Positions 13,706 through 20,415 of a stretch of DNA of 21,744 nt are shown here, piece by piece. Each line of letters starts with the position of its first letter. The first letter of the stretch is position 1. Origin of the DNA: JBIOWF01 sp044868295 (GTDB taxonomy: Bacteria; Actinomycetota; Actinomycetes; Streptosporangiales; Streptosporangiaceae); NCBI GenBank assembly GCA_044868295.1, contig JBIOWF010000193.1:1-21744 (forward strand), in the 5' to 3' direction. The notes under the pieces are model-generated. The model worked only from the letters and a program-made list of their open reading frames with translations, had not been told where the DNA came from and searched no databases. The position numbers and the translations under genes are program-made.

Positions 13706-15547
13706 CTAACGGCCGGTGAAGCGGTTGCCGGAATGGCCGCCACCGGTGCGACCGCCGGGACGGCCTTGGCGGAAGCCGCCACCGGCTCCACCACCGTGGC
13801 CGCCACGGCTGTCGGGACGGCGCTCCGAGCGGGAGCCGCCGCGCTCACCGTCGCGGAACGCACCGCCACGGGCATCGCGGTCGCCGCTCCGCTGGTCGGG
13901 ACGGCCGTCGCTCCACGCGCCGCGCGGCCGGTCACTCTGGGGGCCACGGCCGCCGGAACGGTCGCCGCCTCGGGAGGAGCCGTTGTCCCGGTCACGGAAC
14001 GCGCCCCGGTCGTCGCGGCTGGAACCGCCGTCGCGGTTGTCGCGGCGGAACTGGCCGCGCACCTCGCGGACGCTCGTGGACGACTCGTCGCGGCGGCGGT
14101 ACGGCGTGGTGCCGACCGGCCGCTCGCCGCCGGTGGCACGCTCACCACGGAATCCCTCACCACGGGGGCCCTCACCGCTGAATCGCTCACTACGGGGGCC
14201 CTCGCCGCGGAACCCGCCATCGGGACGCCCGCGACGGGGACGGCGCTCGCCGCCGGAGCCCCGGTCGCCACGCTTGGGCCGGAGCGGCTTGCGGGCGTCC
14301 GGCTCCCACACGGGGATGGACTGGCCGCTGGGCTGCCTGGCCCCGGCGATCTCCGCCAGGACCGGGTCGCCGGGCGTGACCCGGTGCCGGGACGGGTTGA
14401 TCCCGGCTTTGCGGGTCATCGAGTCGGTGGAGCGGCGCTCGTTCGGCATGACCAGGGTGACGACGCTGCCGCGCTCGCCGGCGCGGGCCGTACGGCCACC
14501 GCGGTGCAGGTAGCTCTTGTGGTCCGCGGGCGGGTCCACGTGCAGGACGAGGCTGACGTCGTCCACGTGGATGCCACGTGCGGCGACGTCGGTGCAGACC
14601 AGCACCGTGACGTTGCCGTCGCGGAACTCGCCGAGGATCCGGGTGCGCTGGTTCTGCCGCTTGCCGCCGTGCAGACCGCCCGCGCGTACGCCCACCCGGG
14701 CGAGCTGCTTGACCACCCGGTCGACGCCGTGCTGCGTGCGGACGAAAAGGATGGTACGGCCGTCGCGGTTGGCGATCTCCGCGGTCACGTCGATCTTGTC
14801 GTCGCGGTGGACCTGCACCAGGTGGTGCTCCATGGTCTCGACCGATGAGGTCGCGGGGTCCATCGAGTGGGTCACGGGGTCGGTGAGGAACCGCCGGACC
14901 AGTTTGTCGACGTCACCGTCGAGGGTGGCGGAGAACAGCAGGCGCTGGCCGTCGGCGGGGGTCTGGTTGAGGATCCCGCTCACGACCGGGAAGAAACCGA
15001 GGTCGCACATGTGGTCGGCCTCGTCGAGCACGCTCACCTGGACGTCATGGAGCAGGCACTCGCCCTGCTCCATGAGGTCGGTGAGGCGTCCCGGCGTCGC
15101 GACGACGATCTCGACTCCGCGGCGCAGGGCGTCGATCTGCTTGCCCATCGACATGCCGCCGACGACGGTCTTGGTGCGCAGCGACAGACCCCGGCCGAGC
15201 GGCTCGATGGCGTCGGCGACCTGCAGGGCGAGCTCGCGCGTCGGCACGAGGATGATCGCGCGGGGGCGCTTGGGCAGGGCCTTCTCTCCGGCGATGCGAG
15301 CCATCGTGGGCAGGCCGAACGCCAGGGTCTTGCCGGAGCCGGTCTGGCCTCGGCCGAGCACGTCGCGCCCGGAGAGGATGTCGGGGATGGTCGCGCGCTG
15401 GATGGGGAACGGGCTGGTGATGCCCTGACGGGCGAGCCCCGCCACGAGCGGCTTGGGCAGCCCGAGCAGCGAGAATTCCGGCGGGCCCGCGGCCGCGTCG
15501 GCGGCTTCGGGCGTGGCGGAAGGATGGCCAGCGTCAAGCGTGGTCAC
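13706..15547 (-). CDS. DEAD-box ATP-dependent RNA helicase with RG-rich tail
   Basis: A 613-residue RNA helicase that unwinds RNA duplexes with ATP, probably in ribosome assembly, mRNA decay or cold adaptation. Motifs in order: Q motif FSLLGLPKPLV...GITSPFPIQ, Walker A GRGQTGSGKT, Ia PTRELA, TPGR, DEAD box VLDEADHMCDLGF, SAT (LFSATLD), then domain 2 with ILFVRTQHGVDRV, TDVAARGIHV and HRGGRTARAGERG. The last 190 or so residues are a disordered basic tail full of RGG/RD/GGR (GGFRGEGPRSERFSGEGP repeats), a non-specific RNA-binding tail. The GTG at 15547 (MTTLDAGHPS) is preferred because AAAGG lies nine bases upstream; a GTG at 15586 lacks a ribosome-binding site. A monocistronic gene with a long upstream region, as is common for cold-inducible helicases. 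Confidence 0.93.
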   Translation of the reverse strand: MTTLDAGHPSATPEAADAAAGPPEFSLLGLPKPLVAGLARQGITSPFPIQRATIPDILSGRDVLGRGQTGSGKTLAFGLPTMARIAGEKALPKRPRAIILVPTRELALQVADAIEPLGRGLSLRTKTVVGGMSMGKQIDALRRGVEIVVATPGRLTDLMEQGECLLHDVQVSVLDEADHMCDLGFFPVVSGILNQTPADGQRLLFSATLDGDVDKLVRRFLTDPVTHSMDPATSSVETMEHHLVQVHRDDKIDVTAEIANRDGRTILFVRTQHGVDRVVKQLARVGVRAGGLHGGKRQNQRTRILGEFRDGNVTVLVCTDVAARGIHVDDVSLVLHVDPPADHKSYLHRGGRTARAGERGSVVTLVMPNERRSTDSMTRKAGINPSRHRVTPGDPVLAEIAGARQPSGQSIPVWEPDARKPLRPKRGDRGSGGERRPRRGRPDGGFRGEGPRSERFSGEGPRGEGFRGERATGGERPVGTTPYRRRDESSTSVREVRGQFRRDNRDGGSSRDDRGAFRDRDNGSSRGGDRSGGRGPQSDRPRGAWSDGRPDQRSGDRDARGGAFRDGERGGSRSERRPDSRGGHGGGAGGGFRQGRPGGRTGGGHSGNRFTGR

Positions 15548-15990
15548 GAAGTCGTGCCTTTCATCGAAGATGACGTGTCGAAACACGGGGGCGCGTCACT
15601 TCTGCGAAAGGACGAGCCAGGACATGTACGGCCATGCCGTACTTCATTACGGACGCGGGGGATCAAATCCCTCTCATCGGGGCTTCCAGAAGGTCGTCCT
15701 CCTGGACGGACACAAAGTCCGGCGCAGCCGATCATCGATCCGATCGGCAAGCAGGCCCCTGCGTCGGGCGGCAGTGCCACGCGGTCTTCGCGTTTGGTGC
15801 TCCAGCACTGCGGGTCTAACTCACGCGAGTCTATCCGAACCGGATCAACTCGAGATCATCGGCGGCTTCAGTGCGCCCGCGGACGTGCCGGACATCCACG
15901 CCATCTCGGGATGCCCATCTCACGGGCGCCTTGGTTCAAGCCGCTTTCACGCACAAACGGATGCAACCTTACCGCATCCTACCGGGCCAC
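15548..15990. other. Long upstream region of the helicase gene
   Basis: About 440 bp without a supported gene, probably the promoter and untranslated leader of the minus-strand helicase. It holds a small UUCG-loop hairpin (15574-15587: CGTGT-TTCG-ACACG on the minus strand) and a 7-bp hairpin at 15626-15642 (GTACGGC-CAT-GCCGTAC). Open frames here lack domains I recognise. No confident -35/-10 pair was found. Confidence 0.45.
15626..15642. repeat. Perfect 7-bp hairpin in the helicase upstream region
   Basis: GTACGGC (15626-15632), a three-base CAT loop and GCCGTAC (15636-15642). It could be an RNA hairpin in the helicase leader or a DNA operator dyad. It lies about 80-95 bases before the chosen helicase start. 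Confidence 0.5.
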
Positions 15991-16018
15991 ATGAACGTTC
16001 CCGGATGATCGTTCCCGG
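15991..16018. repeat. 14-bp tandem direct repeat downstream of the suf operon
   Basis: atgaacgttcccgg (15991-16004) is followed directly by atgatcgttcccgg (16005-16018), one mismatch in fourteen. The second copy is also the left half of the interleaved inverted repeats. Confidence 0.8.
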
Positions 16019-16044
16019 CGCCACGTAACGATCATGGCGCCGGG
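16005..16044 (-). terminator. Interleaved inverted repeats after sufT, terminator or pseudoknot candidate
   Basis: Four perfect 9-base blocks occur in the order A-B-A'-B': ATGATCGTT (16005-16013), CCCGGCGCC (16014-16022), four bases, AACGATCAT (16027-16035), GGCGCCGGG (16036-16044). A pairs with A' and B with B', so the RNA can form either of two hairpins or, geometry permitting, an H-type pseudoknot. Located about 30 bases past the sufT stop, it most simply acts as the operon terminator, though no U-run follows. Confidence 0.55.
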
Positions 16045-16073
16045 TCACTTCTCGCGAGCCGTACCGGAGGGGA

Positions 16074-16439
16074 TCAGACGTTGAAGCCCAGCATGCGGAG
16101 CTGGTCTCGCCCCTCGTCGGTGATCTTGTCGGGGCCCCACGGCGGCAGCCACACCCAGTTGATCACAACGCTGGACACCAGATCGGCGAGAGCCGAGTTG
16201 GCCTGGTCCTCGATGACGTCGGTCAGCGGGCAGGCCGCGCTCGTCAGCGTCATGTCGATCGTGGCGATCGGCCGCTCTCCCTCACCGGCGGGGTCGAGGT
16301 TGACCCCGTAGATGAGGCCGAGATCGACGACGTTGATCCCCAGCTCGGGATCGACGACGTCCTTCAGCGCCTCCATGACGTCGTCGAGTGACAGGGTCCC
16401 GTCGAAGGACGCGGTGGGCGTCTCGGTCGGCTTGCTCAT
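16074..16439 (-). CDS. sufT: SufT / PaaD-like metal-sulfur cluster assembly protein
   Basis: A 121-residue DUF59 (MIP18) protein that helps mature or deliver Fe-S clusters. Characteristic motifs are DVVDPELGINVVDLGLIY (27-44) and TLTSAACPLTDVIEDQ with the conserved Cys70, followed by WVWLPPWGPDKITDEGRDQL, as in SufT/PaaD proteins. Last gene of the suf operon. Two adjacent ATG codons overlap the sufU stop: ATGA at 16442 and TGATG at 16439. I chose 16439 because its distance to the GAGGAG ribosome-binding site is better; 16442 is possible. Confidence 0.92.
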   Translation of the reverse strand: MSKPTETPTASFDGTLSLDDVMEALKDVVDPELGINVVDLGLIYGVNLDPAGEGERPIATIDMTLTSAACPLTDVIEDQANSALADLVSSVVINWVWLPPWGPDKITDEGRDQLRMLGFNV

Positions 16440-16873
16440 CATTGGCTCCTCACCACGGCGTCCTTGTATGCCATCCAGGCCAGCAGGGCGCACTTGACCC
16501 GAGCGGGGAACTTCGCGACCCCCGCGAACGCGACGGCGTCGCCCAGCACGTCCTCGTCGGCCTCGACCTGGCCCCTGCCCTGCATCAGCCGGGTGAACTC
16601 CTCCACGACCGAGAGGGACTCCTCGATCGTCGAGCCGGTGGCCAGCTCGTACAGCACCGAGGCGGCCGCCTGGCTGATCGAGCAACCCTGCCCGTCGTAG
16701 GACACGTCCAGGACCTTGCCACCGTCGCCGAGCTTCACCCGCATGGTGACCTCGTCACCACAGGTCGGGTTCACGTGGTGCACCTCGGCGTCGTACGGCT
16801 CGCGCAGGCCCCGGCCCTGGGGATGCTTGTAGTGCTCCAGGATCAGCTCCTGGTACATGGATTCAGCGATCAT
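16439..16873 (-). CDS. sufU: SufU, zinc-dependent sulfur-transfer protein
   Basis: A 144-residue IscU-like fold protein. Cys38 and Asp40 (NPTCGDEVTM), Cys64 (GQGCSISQAA) and Cys128 (KFPARVKCALLAW) are the conserved residues. In Gram-positive SUF systems SufU binds zinc and takes persulfide sulfur from SufS, rather than acting as a scaffold. The insert between the second and third cysteines is of SufU type, longer than in IscU. ATG at 16873 (MIAESMYQ) was chosen; an ATG at 16858 is possible, and neither has a well-placed ribosome-binding site. Separated from sufS by 82 bp, coupled to sufT by overlap. Confidence 0.95.
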   Translation of the reverse strand: MIAESMYQELILEHYKHPQGRGLREPYDAEVHHVNPTCGDEVTMRVKLGDGGKVLDVSYDGQGCSISQAAASVLYELATGSTIEESLSVVEEFTRLMQGRGQVEADEDVLGDAVAFAGVAKFPARVKCALLAWMAYKDAVVRSQ

Positions 16874-16955
16874 GGTCGCGCTCGTTTCCTCGCTCGCGGG
16901 GTCAGCGACCGCGCCTGCGCCGCTCGCTCGTCTGTCGACAGCTCCGGGATCATGT

Positions 16956-18218
16956 TCAGCCGAACACCTTCCGCACGTGGTGAAGGCCACGGACCAGAGC
17001 GTCGATCTCCTCTGTGGTGTTGTACAGGTAGAACGACGCACGGGTGGTCGCGGGGATTCCGAACCGCAGGTGGAGGGGGCGCGCGCAGTGGTGTCCCACC
17101 CGTACGGCGACGCCGAACACGTCATCGAGGATCTGGCCGACGTCGTGAGGGTGGATGTCGCCGAGCGTGAACGAGACCGTGCCGCCGCGGGCGATGCCCG
17201 TGCGCGGGCCGATGATCTTCAGCTGGGGGATCTCCTGCAACGCGTCCAGCGCGTACGCGGTGAGCTCCTTCTCGTGCTGCTTGATCGCGCCCATGCCGAT
17301 CGAGGTCAGGTAGTCGGCGGCGGCGCCGAGGCCGACGGCCTCGACGATGGGCGGGGTCCCGGCCTCGAACTTGTGCGGCACCGGAGCGTACGTCGAGCGG
17401 TCCATCCAGACCGCCTCGATCATCTCTCCGCCGCCCAGGAACGGGGGCATGGCATCGAGCAGCTCGCGGCGGCCCCAGAGCACGCCGATGCCGGAGGGAC
17501 CGACCATCTTGTGCCCGGTGAAGGCGACGAAGTCCACGCCGAGCTCGGCCACGTCCACAGGCTGGTGGGGCACCGACTGGGAGGCGTCGAGCATCATCAG
17601 GGCCCCGACCTCGCGGGCGCGGGCCAGGACCGGGGAGACCGAGTTGACCGTGCCCAGCACGTTCGACTGGTGCGCGATGGACACGATCTTCGTCCGCTCG
17701 GTGACCAGCTCGTCGAGGTTGTCGAGATCGAGCCGGCCCTCGTCGGTGACCGAGAACCAGCGCAGCGTCACGCCGGTCCGCTGGGCGACCAGCTGCCACG
17801 GCACGATGTTGGAGTGGTGCTCCATCTCGGAGATGACGATCTCGTCACCCGGGCCGACGCGGAACCGCTCATCGGTGTTCAGCGGGTTGCCGAAGGCGTA
17901 GGCCACCAGGTTGATCGCCTCGGAGGCGTTCTTGGTGAAGATCACCTCGTCGCGCGACGGAGCGCCCACGAACCCGGCGATCTTGTCCCGCGCGCCTTCG
18001 TACGCCTCCGTGGACTCGCTGCCCAGCGCGTGCAGCGCCCGGCCGACGTTGCTGTAGTGCGTCGAGAGATGCTCCCGCATCGTCTCGATGACCTGGGTGG
18101 GCTTCTGCGATGAGTTGCCCGAGTCGAGATAGACCAGCGGGCGGCCACCGGGCAGCTCGCGGGAGAGGATCGGGAAGTCCTTCCTGATCCTCTCCACGTC
18201 GAAGCTCGCGATGGTCAT
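16956..18218 (-). CDS. sufS: Cysteine desulfurase SufS (group II, PLP-dependent)
   Basis: A 420-residue aminotransferase class V enzyme that takes sulfur from cysteine as an enzyme-bound persulfide. Visible landmarks are the N-terminal YLDSGNSSQKP, EMEHHSNIVPWQ, DASQSVPHQPVD (PLP Asp), the PLP Schiff-base Lys237 in FTGHKMVGPSGIGVLWG, the FLGGGEMI loop, and the catalytic Cys378 in RVGHHCARPLH, with the short group II active-site loop. It hands sulfur to SufU, encoded next. The start ATG at 18218 overlaps the sufC stop as TAATG. Confidence 0.97.
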   Translation of the reverse strand: MTIASFDVERIRKDFPILSRELPGGRPLVYLDSGNSSQKPTQVIETMREHLSTHYSNVGRALHALGSESTEAYEGARDKIAGFVGAPSRDEVIFTKNASEAINLVAYAFGNPLNTDERFRVGPGDEIVISEMEHHSNIVPWQLVAQRTGVTLRWFSVTDEGRLDLDNLDELVTERTKIVSIAHQSNVLGTVNSVSPVLARAREVGALMMLDASQSVPHQPVDVAELGVDFVAFTGHKMVGPSGIGVLWGRRELLDAMPPFLGGGEMIEAVWMDRSTYAPVPHKFEAGTPPIVEAVGLGAAADYLTSIGMGAIKQHEKELTAYALDALQEIPQLKIIGPRTGIARGGTVSFTLGDIHPHDVGQILDDVFGVAVRVGHHCARPLHLRFGIPATTRASFYLYNTTEEIDALVRGLHHVRKVFG

Positions 18219-18964
18219 TACGCGGACGCCTTCGTGTAGGCCTCGTAGCCCTCGGCCTCGAGCTTGTCGGCCAGCTCCGGGCCGCCCTCCTCGACGATCC
18301 GGCCGCCGGCGAAAACGTGCACGAAGTCGGGCTTCACGTAGCGGAGAATGCGGGTGTAGTGCGTGATCAACAGCACACCGGTGTCGTCGGACGAACGGAA
18401 CCGGTTGACGCCCTCGGAGACGACGCGCAGGGCGTCGACGTCGAGGCCGGAGTCGGTCTCGTCGAGTACGGCGATCTTCGGCTTGAGCAGCTCCAGCTGG
18501 AGGATCTCGTGGCGCTTCTTCTCACCGCCGGAGAAACCCTCGTTGGTGTTGCGCTGGGCGAAGGAGTCGTCGATGGACAGGGCGTCCATCCCCGCCTTCA
18601 GGTCCTTGGCGAACTGGCGCAGCTTCGGAGCCTCGCCGCGGACCGCGGTGACCGCCGAACGCAGGAAGTTGGAGACGCTGACACCGGGGACCTCGACCGG
18701 GTACTGCATGGCGAGGAACAGGCCGGCGCGGGCACGCTCGTCGACGGTCATGTCCAGGAGGTTCTCGCCGTCGAGCAGCACGGTCCCCGAGGTGACGGTG
18801 TACTTCGGGTGGCCGGCGATGGCGTAGGCGAGCGTGGACTTGCCGGAGCCGTTCGGCCCCATGATGGCGTGGGTCTTGCCCGAGCGGACGGTCAGGTCGA
18901 CCCCGCGCAGGATCTCCTTGTCGCCGACGGCGACGTGCAGGTCACGAATCTCAAGAGTGGGCAC
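18218..18964 (-). CDS. sufC: SufC, ATPase of the SufBCD scaffold complex
   Basis: A 248-residue ABC-type ATPase that drives conformational change of SufB/SufD during cluster assembly; it has no membrane partner. Walker A GPNGSGKST (36-44), Q-loop MQYPVEVPGV (86-95), the SufC signature FSGGEKKRHEI (144-154) and Walker B IAVLDETDSGLDVDAL (164-179), with the Glu-Thr-Asp-Ser-Gly D-loop particular to SufC, and switch His in LITHYTRIL. The start is GTG at 18964, directly after the TAA stop of the Rieske gene, implying coupled translation. Confidence 0.97.
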   Translation of the reverse strand: MPTLEIRDLHVAVGDKEILRGVDLTVRSGKTHAIMGPNGSGKSTLAYAIAGHPKYTVTSGTVLLDGENLLDMTVDERARAGLFLAMQYPVEVPGVSVSNFLRSAVTAVRGEAPKLRQFAKDLKAGMDALSIDDSFAQRNTNEGFSGGEKKRHEILQLELLKPKIAVLDETDSGLDVDALRVVSEGVNRFRSSDDTGVLLITHYTRILRYVKPDFVHVFAGGRIVEEGGPELADKLEAEGYEAYTKASA

Positions 18965-19282
18965 TTATGACTCCTTCGAGAGCGCGACGTACACGTCGTC
19001 GCCGTCGATCTTTACTCGGTACACGTTCACGGGTTTGGTGGCGGGCGGGCCGGTCGGCTTGCCGGTGCGCAGGTCGAAGCACGACCCGTGCAGCCAGCAC
19101 TCCAGGGTGTGGTCGTAGACCTCGCCCTCGCTCAGCTTCACCTCGGCGTGCGAGCACACGTCGTGCAGGGCGAACACCTCGTCACCGGTGCGCACCAGGG
19201 CGACCGGAGTCTCGTCCACCTCGACGCCGATGGCGCCCTCGTCCGGGATGTCGCTGAGCTTGCAGACTTTTTCCCAACTCAT
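18965..19282 (-). CDS. Rieske-type [2Fe-2S] ferredoxin within the suf operon
   Basis: A 105-residue Rieske protein of the non-haem oxygenase ferredoxin type. Cluster ligands are Cys43/His45 (DVCSHAEVKL) and Cys62/His65 (ECWLHGSCFD), flanked by VFALHDVCSH and the GPPATKPVNVYRVK end strands. It should carry electrons, perhaps for cluster assembly, or be an early client of the machinery. Its place between sufD and sufC is characteristic of actinobacteria. The ATG at 19282 overlaps the sufD stop as ATGA. No aromatic oxygenase genes are nearby, so a catabolic role is unlikely. Confidence 0.94.
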   Translation of the reverse strand: MSWEKVCKLSDIPDEGAIGVEVDETPVALVRTGDEVFALHDVCSHAEVKLSEGEVYDHTLECWLHGSCFDLRTGKPTGPPATKPVNVYRVKIDGDDVYVALSKES

Positions 19283-20415
19283 CGCGCGAGCTCAGCCTCC
19301 ACGGCTGAGAGCACGCGCTCACGGATCTCGCCGACCTCGATCTTCTCGAGGAGCTGGGCGAAGAAGCCATGGATGACCAGGCGGCGTGCCTCGTCGAAGG
19401 GGATGCCACGGGCCTGCAGGTAGAAGATGTGCTCGTCGTCGAGACGGCCGGAGGCGGACGCGTGGCCCGCCCCGACGACCTCGCCGGTGAGGATCTCCAG
19501 GTTGGGCACCGAGTCGGCGCGGGCGCCGTCGGTGAGGAGCAGGTTGCGGTTGAGCTCGTAGGTGTCGGTGCCCTCGGCCTCGACCCGGATGATCACGTCG
19601 CCGATCCAGACCGTGTGCGCGTCGTCGCCCTGCAAAGCGCCCTTGTAGGTCACGTTGCTGCGGCAGTTCGGCACGGTGTGGTCGACGAGCAGGCGGTGCT
19701 CCAGGTGCTGACCGGCGTCGGCGAAGTAGAGACCGGTCAGGTCGGCGTCGCCGCCGGGGGCGGTGTACGACACCGACGGCGAGAGCCGTACGAGATCGCC
19801 GCCGAGGGTGACCACGAACGACTTGAACGTCGCGTCCTTGGCCAGCTGGGCGTGGTGGTGGGAGACGTGAACGGCGTCGCGGTCCCAGTCCTGGAGGCTG
19901 ACGACCTTCAGCGTCGCGCCGTCGCCCACGACGAACTCGACGTTGTCGGCGTAGACCGCGCTGCCGGTGTGGTCCAGGATCAGCACGGCTTCGGCCATGG
20001 GCTCCAGCTTGACGACGATGTGGCCGTAGGCGGCGCCACCGTCGTTGTCGGGACCGGCGGAGCCGCGCAGGCTGACCAGGGTCGGCTTGGAGGCGACGGC
20101 CTCACGCGGGACCGTGATGATCGTCGCCTTCTCGAACGACGCGTACGCCTGGGCGCTGACCCGGTCGCCGGGCACGTAGGCCTTGCCGATGCGGGCGTCG
20201 TCGCGGCCGACGGTCTCGACGGTCAACTCCGGCGCCGCGTCCACGTCGACCACCACGCTGGCGGAGGCCGTGGCCGTGCCGTTGTGCAGGCCCTTGAGGC
20301 GGGACAGCGGGGTGAACCGCCACTCCTCCTCGCGGCCGGTCGGCACCGAGAAGTCATCGAGGTTGTACGACGACTTCTCGTGAAGCGTCGACAGCGGCTT
20401 AGTTTCCAGGCCCAT
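19279..20415 (-). CDS. sufD: SufD, scaffold subunit of the SufBCD complex
   Basis: A 378-residue protein of the SUF FeS scaffold family. N-terminal REEEWRFTPLSRLKGL is the typical SufD entry. The central right-handed beta-helix (AYGHIVVKLEPMAEAVLILDHTG to LTGLYFADAGQHLEHRLL) and the C-terminal helical segment with HASASGRLDDEHIFYLQARG and EARRLVIHGFFAQLLEKI are the family signature. The C-terminal VGAGHASASGRLD carries the conserved His near the SufB-SufD cluster site. Starts in a TGATG overlap with sufB, as expected for stoichiometric subunits. Confidence 0.96.
   Translation of the reverse strand: MGLETKPLSTLHEKSSYNLDDFSVPTGREEEWRFTPLSRLKGLHNGTATASASVVVDVDAAPELTVETVGRDDARIGKAYVPGDRVSAQAYASFEKATIITVPREAVASKPTLVSLRGSAGPDNDGGAAYGHIVVKLEPMAEAVLILDHTGSAVYADNVEFVVGDGATLKVVSLQDWDRDAVHVSHHHAQLAKDATFKSFVVTLGGDLVRLSPSVSYTAPGGDADLTGLYFADAGQHLEHRLLVDHTVPNCRSNVTYKGALQGDDAHTVWIGDVIIRVEAEGTDTYELNRNLLLTDGARADSVPNLEILTGEVVGAGHASASGRLDDEHIFYLQARGIPFDEARRLVIHGFFAQLLEKIEVGEIRERVLSAVEAELAR

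Noticed and set aside
13733..14848. A 371-codon plus-strand Ala/Gly/Val-rich open frame
   Set aside because: It is an antisense shadow of the RG-rich helicase tail and DEAD-box domain 2 with no recognisable fold.
15650..15680. A T-arm-like motif (ggggatcaaatcccc-like) resembling the 3' end of a tRNA or tmRNA
   Set aside because: The loop reads ATCAAAT rather than TTCRANY, no matching acceptor strand or anticodon arm can be placed upstream, and no CCA-like end follows. At most a chance match.
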